A stretch of 8,906 nucleotides of DNA from Fischerella sp. (GTDB lineage Bacteria; Cyanobacteriota; Cyanobacteriia; Cyanobacteriales; Nostocaceae). Below, piece by piece: positions 1 to 5,496 of this stretch; position 1 is the stretch's first letter, and every line of letters starts with the position of its first letter. The notes under the pieces were generated by a model that saw nothing but the letters and a program-made list of their open reading frames with translations, was not told where the DNA came from and did no database searches. The translations under genes were made by a program, and so were the position numbers. The stretch covers positions 1-8,906 of the forward strand of contig JANZYY010000192.1 of assembly GCA_026419705.1 (NCBI GenBank), written 5' to 3'.

Positions 1-251
1 ATTTGATTTCGCCCCTTTCGAAGGGAAAAGGAAATCTATCAGTACTGAAAATCATAGCTAACCACTTTTCCAACAACCTCCTAGGAGATTCCACCAGGAT
101 AAGCTATAAATTTATAAATGGCAGGGTGACTGAGGTGTAGAAAAAAGGATCCGCCATTATGCTAAGCTCAAAAGTATGAGCAGCCGCAAAAATCGAGAAG
201 TTGAACCTGGTAAAGAAAATTAGAGTTTTTTCGAGTGATACTATCAGTGCC
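1..251. other. left-edge region without a supportable gene
   Basis: No convincing gene is visible here. Two plus-strand frames are open from the window edge: one closes at TAA 59-61 (about 19 codons) and one at TAG 138-140 (about 45 codons). Either could be the 3' end of a gene entering from the left, but I recognise neither sequence. Small structures seen are the palindromes CTCCTAGGAG (78-87) and TATAAATTTATA (105-116), and a short hairpin GCTCA-AAAGTA-TGAGC (166-181). None has a clear function. Confidence 0.4.
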
Positions 252-276
252 AAAAAAAAAGGAGCTAACTGCTCCT
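252..276 (-). terminator. intrinsic terminator of the PEP-CTERM gene
   Basis: Read on the minus strand this is AGGAGC, a 5-nt loop AGTTA, then GCTCCT: a perfect 6-bp GC-containing stem, followed at once by a run of nine T. It lies about 30 bp downstream of the stop codon of the minus-strand PEP-CTERM gene, where a rho-independent terminator is expected. No plus-strand gene needs it. Confidence 0.8.
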
Positions 277-307
277 GTTGTGAATTTGTTGTGTTGAAAC
301 TGCTGTC

Positions 308-1357
308 TCAACTAGGCTTGTACTTTTCTAGCTTGCGTTGTGCAGCAAACATACCACTAAAACCTATAAAACCTAACAGACCGAGCACGAGTGAGGGTTC
401 AGGTACTGATTGGGAATAAACAGAAGGAACTTTGGGCTGATATCCAGGTGTATTCCAAGTGTAAATAGCACTGTAAGATACCCCATCGTCTGCAGCTGTG
501 ATTCCAGATGTGGTGGGGCTAAAGCTGTAGGCATAATAAATCTTATCACCAGTTACAACCTTGGCAATTTCACTTGCTGCGATCTCACCTTGGTATGCAT
601 TTACTGTAGCTTGCAGGCTGAGCAGGTCTTTTAGCTTTGTCAGTTGGTCTATTTTACTTGATAGTTGTTTCTTCACTGCTACTGGAGTTGTAGCTAGTGA
701 AAGCTGTGTTTGAAGTTGTGAAATCAAACCATTAACTTGTGAAAGGGTTGGCAGACCTGTTACAGTTGGAAATTGTGCTTTCATTTCATCCCACTTCTCG
801 GTGAGTGAAGTGGAAATTAAAGTTGATAGTTTAGTCTTTACATCCAAGTGACCCACCAATTTCAGTTCAATACCACCATCTTGACCAAACTGGAAGCTAC
901 CAATATTAGGGTCTCCCATTCCCAGTAAAGGAAAATAACTCGTTACTAATGATTTAGTATTGTCTGAAAAACCATTCCACACTGACTGAAATGGTGTGTA
1001 GATACTCAACAAGTCACTCAACCATTGGGAACCAAAATAACTCCAATCACTAGCGGTGACACTGCTAATAGTTGCACTGTAGTTTCCTTCAGTAGCAGTG
1101 AAACCGACGTTAGAAGCAGGATTTTCAGTACTATACCAAAGTTCGACGTTAGAGGAGGCATCCCCGTCAGTTAGGGCTACGGTCGCAGCTACTGTATCAT
1201 TAGCAATAAACACGCCATTCGAGCCACCCGTGTAAGTTTTAATTTCACTCAAATTATTGAAACTAAAAGATACAGCGTGTGCGGGAGTAGTAGCGGTCGC
1301 ATTTATCCCAACAGCTATTGAAGCACCAAACAAAAGTTTTTTAATTGCATTTTTCAT
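308..1357 (-). CDS. PEP-CTERM sorting-domain protein, secreted surface protein
   Basis: A 349-residue exported protein of unknown specific role. Seen: an N-terminal signal peptide (KK near the start, hydrophobic core 8-20, likely cleavage after AHA at 26-28), and a C-terminal sorting signal VPEP (318-321) followed by a hydrophobic segment (about 322-338) and basic RK (341-342). In PEP-CTERM families this tail is recognised by an exosortase, and the protein goes to the cell surface or extracellular matrix. Two Gly/Ser/Thr/Asp-rich parts (29-170 and 265-315) flank a helical Gln/Lys/Leu-rich stretch (about 172-262). From memory it resembles a cyanobacterial PEP-CTERM family (NF038130), with shared features such as LTDGD, GMGDPNIG and YTWN; this is not verified. 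The frame extends upstream to 1420, but the ATG at 1357 has GGAGG 8 nt before it and starts a proper signal peptide. No exosortase gene is in the window. Confidence 0.88.
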   Translation of the reverse strand: MKNAIKKLLFGASIAVGINATATTPAHAVSFSFNNLSEIKTYTGGSNGVFIANDTVAATVALTDGDASSNVELWYSTENPASNVGFTATEGNYSATISSVTASDWSYFGSQWLSDLLSIYTPFQSVWNGFSDNTKSLVTSYFPLLGMGDPNIGSFQFGQDGGIELKLVGHLDVKTKLSTLISTSLTEKWDEMKAQFPTVTGLPTLSQVNGLISQLQTQLSLATTPVAVKKQLSSKIDQLTKLKDLLSLQATVNAYQGEIAASEIAKVVTGDKIYYAYSFSPTTSGITAADDGVSYSAIYTWNTPGYQPKVPSVYSQSVPEPSLVLGLLGFIGFSGMFAAQRKLEKYKPS

Positions 1358-1365
1358 TATTATTG

Positions 1366-1370
1366 CCTCC
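1366..1370 (-). promoter_or_regulatory. ribosome binding site deciding the PEP-CTERM start
   Basis: On the minus strand GGAGG lies 8 nt before ATG 1357-1355. It is one of the few strong Shine-Dalgarno sequences in the window. It rules out the longer frame from 1420, because the in-frame ATG at 1372-1370 overlaps this motif. Confidence 0.75.
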
Positions 1371-1771
1371 ATCAGTTCTGAGGTTGAGTTTTCCACGTTT
1401 TGCTTGCTGCGATCGCACACGTAGTATTTTGGTTGTGCGAGCCGAGAAGCACAAATTCCCTACTGAGCAAGAAGAGCTAAAAAATCTGACCAGAGATTAT
1501 TCCATGGCGCACCTTGGTTAAGCACAGATATGTATCGCTAAAAACACAGTCTACAAAATATAAAAACTCAATTAGGTAAAGATCTTGTAGTTTAAAAGTT
1601 AATTTATAACAAAAAAATTAGCTATTATTACGACAATCATCTCAGTTAATATACTTAAGTAATTCAAGCAAAACATCTTTCGGCGATCGCGCTTCCTGGC
1701 AAGCCTGCCAACGCAAAAATATACAGACAAGACAGATGCGGGACTAGCCTATGTATAAATATTTGATCGTT

Positions 1772-1815
1772 ATCCCCAAATTTTGGGTATGATTTGGGAT
1801 TTTTCTTTTTTCTTT
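1772..1815 (+). terminator. terminator-like hairpin with T-rich tail in a gene leader
   Basis: ATCCCCAAAT (1772-1781) pairs with ATTTGGGAT (1792-1800): nine base pairs with one bulged C. A tail TTTTCTTTTTTCTTT (1801-1815) follows directly. A second TTTGGG copy (1782-1787) sits in the loop and repeats the pairing arm. No plus-strand gene ends upstream, so this is either the end of an unseen short transcript or an attenuator-like element about 150 nt ahead of the next gene. Confidence 0.4.
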
Positions 1816-1961
1816 AATAGTACAATTGTTCTAGTTAGCAACTTTATTTTCAAACTTCTACCTTCTACCAACTTTATTAGTGGAATTGCTTTTGTCATTT
1901 ACTCTTGACGAAAGGCAATGAATTTGTTGTGCATACAGGGAAGTCTTATAAGCTCAAAACT

Positions 1962-2591
1962 ATGATCGGACAAGTGCAGAATGTCATTGCAACCCAAGTT
2001 GACTCTAAAGCAATTGCTTTATCAGAGTATATTTCCTGGTTTTCGCTTGCTGATGCTACCAAGGCAATTGTACATCACGCCTTTTGGTTAGCCGACCAAA
2101 AACAAAAGCTCTCACCCAAGCAGTACAAAAAGCTACTTGCTGACCAGGGCTGGAAGGGCGAGGAAAAAAAATATCTCAAGATTGCTGCGGCATTTAGTAA
2201 GTTTTCGCCTCAAGATTTAGCAAAAATTGAGCCCCTGACTGTATATTTGTTAGCAAATAATAGTAATAAATACAAGCCAGTAATAGATACACTACTGGAC
2301 TTAAATATCATTACCCAAGAAGCTGTGCGTTCTCTAGTCAAACAACAGCGTACTCCCAAACGATCAAAACCTGAAAAACCGAGTATTTGGCGGCGAACCA
2401 AGAATGGAGGAAGGTACTGCCAAATCCCACCCATTCATTCTGAAGATGAGCAGACAGGGGTAATTCTGCAAAAGATGATAGACTCAGAAGGGTTGAGTGC
2501 CCAAAAAATCGTAGCAGAAGCGATCGCTCTACGGCAGGCATATAAGGAGGGGCGGTTAGTGCTAGTAAATGAAGAGAAAAATGTGGAATGA
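1962..2591 (+). CDS. conserved-looking protein of unknown function, possibly DNA-binding
   Basis: A 209-residue soluble protein with no signal peptide or membrane segment. I do not recognise it as a named family. The middle resembles DUF3102-like and ParB-associated helical domains: a helix with H-x-x-FWLADQ, then LSPKQYKKLLADQGW (about 51-65), a helix KKYLKIAAAFSKF, a stretch ending YLLAN, and a final ITQEAVRSLVKQQR (about 118-131). This order recalls a helix-turn-helix region; it is inference only. A basic linker (KRSKPEKP) leads to an Arg/Trp-rich turn and a charged C-terminal helix. Start: ATG 1962 is chosen. A TTG at 1905 would add 19 residues. Neither has a convincing ribosome binding site, so the start is uncertain. 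The gene stands alone between oppositely oriented neighbours. Confidence 0.7.
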   Translation: MIGQVQNVIATQVDSKAIALSEYISWFSLADATKAIVHHAFWLADQKQKLSPKQYKKLLADQGWKGEEKKYLKIAAAFSKFSPQDLAKIEPLTVYLLANNSNKYKPVIDTLLDLNIITQEAVRSLVKQQRTPKRSKPEKPSIWRRTKNGGRYCQIPPIHSEDEQTGVILQKMIDSEGLSAQKIVAEAIALRQAYKEGRLVLVNEEKNVE

Positions 2592-2616
2592 TGAATGCGA
2601 TTGGTTTGAATCGAAT

Positions 2617-2650
2617 AATTTATAATTAATAAATTCATAATTCATTTTTT
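2617..2650 (+). terminator. possible AT-only terminator after the unknown gene
   Basis: AATTTAT (2617-2623), a 5-nt loop AATTA and ATAAATT (2629-2635) make a perfect 7-bp stem containing no G or C. A T6 run follows at 2645-2650. It lies 25 bp after the stop codon, in the gap between convergent genes. The stem is weak and the spacing to the T run is loose, so this is only a candidate. Confidence 0.35.
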
Positions 2651-2693
2651 GGTGTCTTGGTTTTCATACCTAATATCTGCAAGGCCTGATTTT

Positions 2694-3329
2694 TCAATTC
2701 CCAAATCGCACACTTCCAGCACGACAATCTCTTAACCACATCCTAATTCCTTGGGCAACAACACCGTTACTGCTGTCTCGCGGTGGTGTTGGAGGATTGT
2801 TTTTTGGGTAGGAACCAGTTTGAGAAAACATTGTCACCATCCACCAACCACTCTTGGCTTTTGTTAAAAACAGCCAATGAAATTGTTGTAATTCTACGGC
2901 TTTTTCACCGACATACTGCCGCTCTAAAGTAGTAAAAAACACTTGTTCAACATCTTTGGAAGCATTTTTTGATTCTGCATCAGTATCTTCACTTGGATTT
3001 AGAGGTAGCGGTGTAAACTCCGGTCTTCCTGCCACTAAAACATAGCTGTAAACGTCGGTTGACCTTCTGAGGCGGCGGGCACGTTGAATAATCCGATTGG
3101 CGTAACTAGGTAAATCCCGCAAAAGTTGCGTAGTTAATGTTTCTATGTCTTGTTCTAAACAAACAGACCTCACCCTGTCTTTATTATTCCCCTGCGCTAT
3201 TGGCGAGGGGTTAGAAGGAGTAAGGTTCTGGGCGAATGCTTGGTAATCAAGCCAATTTGAGATCAAAAACCAGAAGCCACAAGCTACCAGCCACAAGCCA
3301 TATTTTTTCCTCCTAGCTGTGGAGTTCAT
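2694..3329 (-). CDS. small secreted protein of unknown function, coupled to pyrF
   Basis: A 211-residue protein, not recognised. Residues 1-33 look like a signal peptide: basic RRKK (6-9), hydrophobic GLWLVACGFWFLI (11-23) and likely cleavage after AFA (31-33). The mature part has exactly two cysteines (C57 and C202), which could form a disulfide outside the cytoplasm. It also has an Arg-rich helix (RIIQRARRLRRS, about 79-90) and an aromatic segment around FHWLFLTKAKSGWWMV. Its ATG overlaps the pyrF stop codon as ATGA (3326-3329), so it is probably translated by coupling from pyrF; there is no ribosome binding site before the ATG. The signal-peptide core is encoded by heptanucleotide repeats (3265-3299). 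A strong AGGAGG lies inside the gene at codons 6-7, aimed at an out-of-frame ATG, so the true start may differ. No link to pyrimidine metabolism is visible in the protein. Confidence 0.75.
   Translation of the reverse strand: MNSTARRKKYGLWLVACGFWFLISNWLDYQAFAQNLTPSNPSPIAQGNNKDRVRSVCLEQDIETLTTQLLRDLPSYANRIIQRARRLRRSTDVYSYVLVAGRPEFTPLPLNPSEDTDAESKNASKDVEQVFFTTLERQYVGEKAVELQQFHWLFLTKAKSGWWMVTMFSQTGSYPKNNPPTPPRDSSNGVVAQGIRMWLRDCRAGSVRFGN
3265..3299 (-). repeat. heptanucleotide repeats inside a coding sequence
   Basis: On the minus strand the sequence reads as 7-nt units: GGCTTGT, GGCTGGT, AGCTTGT, GGCTTCT, GGTTTTT. The first four match GGCTTGT at five or more of seven positions. They encode residues 11-22 of the signal peptide of the 211-residue protein. 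The core TTGTGGCTT also occurs, as its complement, in the intergenic heptad tract at 8680-8696, so both belong to one repeat type. Confidence 0.65.
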
Positions 3330-4045
3330 GTTACCGCTGCTAACTCATCGCAAATTTTTTTCCAGGCTAACTCAGGTTCAGCAGCCGCAGTAATAGGGCG
3401 TCCGATCACCAGATAATTTGCTCCTGCTTGCAGTGCTTGTGCTGGAGTAAGCGATCGCTTTTGATCTGCTTTGTCTGCCCAAGTAGGACGCACTCCCGGA
3501 CAAACTAACACAAAGTCACTCCCGCAACTGTCCCGTAACTGTCCTACCTCTTGGGGCGAACAAACTGCTCCATCTAACCCACTTTCTTGCGCCATCAGTG
3601 CCATTTCTAAAGCATACTCTGGCAATTCTAGAGGAATCCTTAAATCAAACGCCAGCTGTCGGGAAGAAATACTAGTTAACAGTGTAATCGCAATTAGCTT
3701 TGGTGGTTGTACGCCCGCTTGTGCTGCTCCTGTTTGTACTGCCGACTTTGCCGCTTTCAGGGCATCTCTGCCAGCTGTAACATGAATAGTCAGCAAATCA
3801 ACACCATAACGTGCTGCTACACGGCAGGCACCAGCTACGGTGTTAGGGATATCGTGAAACTTCAAATCCAGGAAAATCCGCTTTTGCCGGGATTTTAACT
3901 CTTGGAGAATCTTCGGCCCGGTACTGGTAAACAACTCTAAACCAACTTTCCAAAAGCTGACTTGTGGCAGCTGTTCAATCAGGGCGATCGCATCTGCCTC
4001 ATCCGCTACATCTAAAGGCACAATAATTTTGTCATTCTTGTTCAT
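3326..4045 (-). CDS. pyrF: orotidine 5'-phosphate decarboxylase
   Basis: Converts orotidine 5'-monophosphate to UMP and CO2, the last step of de novo UMP synthesis, in the cytoplasm. At 239 residues it has the usual length for the short bacterial form. Seen: the beta-strand VPLD with D12, catalytic-region K33, and the signature DLKFHDIPNT with D60, K62 and D65. These are the Asp/Lys network of the active site, at the same numbers I recall for the Bacillus subtilis enzyme. The C-terminal phosphate-binding part has CPGVRP and IGRPI. ATG 4045 fits the family N-terminus; only a weak AAGG lies upstream. It follows tyrS on the same strand after a 104-bp gap filled by heptad repeats, and its stop overlaps the next ATG, so it forms a unit with the downstream secreted protein. 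Confidence 0.97.
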   Translation of the reverse strand: MNKNDKIIVPLDVADEADAIALIEQLPQVSFWKVGLELFTSTGPKILQELKSRQKRIFLDLKFHDIPNTVAGACRVAARYGVDLLTIHVTAGRDALKAAKSAVQTGAAQAGVQPPKLIAITLLTSISSRQLAFDLRIPLELPEYALEMALMAQESGLDGAVCSPQEVGQLRDSCGSDFVLVCPGVRPTWADKADQKRSLTPAQALQAGANYLVIGRPITAAAEPELAWKKICDELAAVT

Positions 4046-4063
4046 TTTTGGTTGTAACCTTGT

Positions 4064-4146
4064 GGTAGTTAGTAGTTAGTTGTTAGTAGTTAGTAGTTAG
4101 TTGTTCTTTGACCACTATCCACTAACCACTATCCACTAACCATTCC
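4064..4146. repeat. inverted pair of heptanucleotide tandem repeats (STRR-like)
   Basis: Left arm: six in-phase 7-mers from 4064 to 4105 (GGTAGTT, AGTAGTT, AGTTGTT, AGTAGTT, AGTAGTT, AGTTGTT), which is also a 21-nt unit repeated twice. Right arm: CCACTAT, CCACTAA, CCACTAT, CCACTAA (4112-4139) and a degenerate CCATTCC (4140-4146). The arms are imperfect inverted repeats: 22 of 28 positions pair between 4076-4103 and 4112-4139, around an 8-nt loop. The tract fills the gap between tyrS and pyrF and could affect transcription between them. Confidence 0.85.
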
Positions 4147-4149
4147 CAA

Positions 4150-5319
4150 TTACTCTACAAGTCGAACAAACTTATTTTTCCCCAGTTGCAAAACTCGTCC
4201 ATATAATTCACCAGGTGTCTGGAAAGAAGTATCGACATCGGTGATGCGATCGCCATCTAGCCGCACGCCACCCTCTTGGATTTTCCGCTTTCCTTCCCCA
4301 CTGCTTTTACACAAGCCACTGACATTGAGAATGTAGGATAATTTTGCTGGAAATTCTACTCTAGATAGAGAAAATTCGGGTACATCACCTGCTTCGATGT
4401 TTTTGACAGCTTCATTTCCGTGATATTGCCGGACTATTTCTCGTGCGAGCAATTTTTGGCGATCGCGTGGATTATCTGGCAGTTTTTCCAACGGTAAATC
4501 TGTTAGCAATTCAAAATACTGTTCTAGCAAATGGTCGGGCACTCCTTGTAATTTTTGATACTTCTGAGTAGGATGTTCTAATAATCCCACATAATTACCT
4601 AAAGATTTAGACATTTTTTGCACGCCATCAATGCCAATCAAAATCGGCAGCAACACTCCAAACTGAGGTTTTTGTCCAAAATGGCGCTGCAAATCTCGCC
4701 CAACTGCGATATTAAATTTCTGGTCAGTACCACCTAGTTCTACATCTGCTTCGACTGCTACAGAATCAAAGCCTTGCATCAAAGGATAAAGGAACTCATG
4801 TAGAAAAATTGGATTCTCTTTTTTATAACGTTCTGCAAATCCTTCTTTGGCTAGCATCTGTCCTACCGTCATGGTTGAGAGTAACTCCAAAATTTTTTCT
4901 AAATCCAGCTTGGAGAGCCATTGGGAGTTGTACTTTACCTCTAATCTTCCAGGTGTGTCAAAATCCAATATAGGCCGTACTTGTTCAAGGTACGTCTGGG
5001 CATTTTTCTCTACTTCTTGTTGGCTCAGTTGACGACGCACTTCAGATTTACCACTAGGATCGCCTATACGTGCCGTAAAATCACCAATAATTAGCACTGC
5101 TGTATGACCAGCATCTTGAAAAGCTCGCAGCTTTCGCATTGGTATAGTATGACCAAGATGAATTTCCGCACCTGTAGGGTCAATTCCATACTTGATCCTT
5201 AAAGGTCGGTCGGTTGTCGCCAAGCGCTGTTCTAAACTTTCAGTTTCACTGTCCGAGTCAGTTGGTTGTGGAAAAATTTCGACGACGCCACGACGTAACC
5301 AAGAAAAATTCTGCGCCAT
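4150..5319 (-). CDS. tyrS: tyrosyl-tRNA synthetase
   Basis: Charges tRNA-Tyr with tyrosine using ATP, in the cytoplasm. The 389-residue protein has the full class I layout: a Rossmann catalytic domain with YGIDPTG (44-50) and HLGH (54-57, the HIGH motif), GDFTARIGDPSGK (79-91), the tyrosine and ATP pocket around GGTDQKFN (196-203), KMSKS (235-239), and a C-terminal S4 RNA-binding domain (about 325-389) with KRKIQEGGVRLDG. No key residue is missing. Start: the open frame continues to a TTG at 5412, but ATG 5319 (MAQNFSW) fits the family N-terminus, and the 31 extra residues look like translated leader. Neither start has a strong ribosome binding site. It is divergent from the PBP gene and upstream of pyrF. 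Confidence 0.96.
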   Translation of the reverse strand: MAQNFSWLRRGVVEIFPQPTDSDSETESLEQRLATTDRPLRIKYGIDPTGAEIHLGHTIPMRKLRAFQDAGHTAVLIIGDFTARIGDPSGKSEVRRQLSQQEVEKNAQTYLEQVRPILDFDTPGRLEVKYNSQWLSKLDLEKILELLSTMTVGQMLAKEGFAERYKKENPIFLHEFLYPLMQGFDSVAVEADVELGGTDQKFNIAVGRDLQRHFGQKPQFGVLLPILIGIDGVQKMSKSLGNYVGLLEHPTQKYQKLQGVPDHLLEQYFELLTDLPLEKLPDNPRDRQKLLAREIVRQYHGNEAVKNIEAGDVPEFSLSRVEFPAKLSYILNVSGLCKSSGEGKRKIQEGGVRLDGDRITDVDTSFQTPGELYGRVLQLGKNKFVRLVE

Positions 5320-5442
5320 ACTAATAGGATGTTGAATGCGATCGATGCTTTGCACTGTAGAAGTTAAGTAAGTTATAGTCACAAGCAATGTTTCCGCTGT
5401 TTGATCTGCCAAACTAAATATAATTGCAAAAAATTAATCGCC

Positions 5443-5472
5443 TTACTGCGCCAAAGAAATTATAGTTATATT
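5443..5472 (+). promoter_or_regulatory. candidate promoter of the PBP gene
   Basis: TTACTG (5443-5448), an 18-bp spacer and TATATT (5467-5472) resemble a sigma-70-type promoter. A start near 5479 would leave a short leader carrying the AGGA ribosome binding site. The match is moderate. Confidence 0.4.
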
Positions 5473-5479
5473 TACAAGT

Positions 5480-5486
5480 GAGGAAG
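5480..5486 (+). promoter_or_regulatory. ribosome binding site supporting a GTG start
   Basis: GAGGAAG lies about 10 nt before the GTG at 5497. It supports GTG as the start of the PBP gene, for which no better ATG exists near the N-terminus. Confidence 0.6.
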
Positions 5487-5496
5487 TAAGAACGCC

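Larger units (their letters stand above)
1358..1961. other. divergent intergenic region
   Basis: About 600 bp between the PEP-CTERM gene (minus) and the unknown gene (plus). It must hold the promoters of both, but I cannot place either with confidence. It contains two HIP1 sites (1409-1416 and 1683-1690). A small hairpin TGGCA-AGCC-TGCCA lies just after the second. It also holds a terminator-like hairpin (1772-1815) and a 10-bp direct repeat CAACTTTATT (1839-1848 and 1869-1878) flanking two tandem CTTCTAC heptamers (1855-1868). The sequence between 1540 and 1680 is very AT-rich and otherwise featureless. Confidence 0.5.

Noticed and set aside
78..116. Palindromes CTCCTAGGAG and TATAAATTTATA as operator sites
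   Set aside because: They are short, one is pure A/T, and no gene starts nearby to be controlled by them.
2..140. 3' ends of genes entering from the left edge (frames closing at 59-61 and 138-140)
   Set aside because: Both are short, mutually overlapping and unrecognised, so neither can be called from this window alone.
1358..1420. Longer PEP-CTERM protein starting at 1420
   Set aside because: It would bury the signal peptide behind 21 polar residues. GGAGG 8 nt before ATG 1357 settles the start.
3279..3299. Lipobox LVAC (residues 14-17) suggesting a lipoprotein
   Set aside because: The hydrophobic stretch before Cys17 is too short and hydrophobic residues continue after it; AFA at 31-33 is a better signal peptidase I site. 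The motif is a by-product of the heptad repeat.
4064..4146. CRISPR array
   Set aside because: The units are 7 nt long with no unique spacers, and no cas genes are present. The pattern is that of STRR repeats.
5320..5412. N-terminal extension of TyrS from a TTG at 5412
   Set aside because: No ribosome binding site, unlike the family N-terminus, and it runs through the leader region. ATG 5319 gives a normal start.
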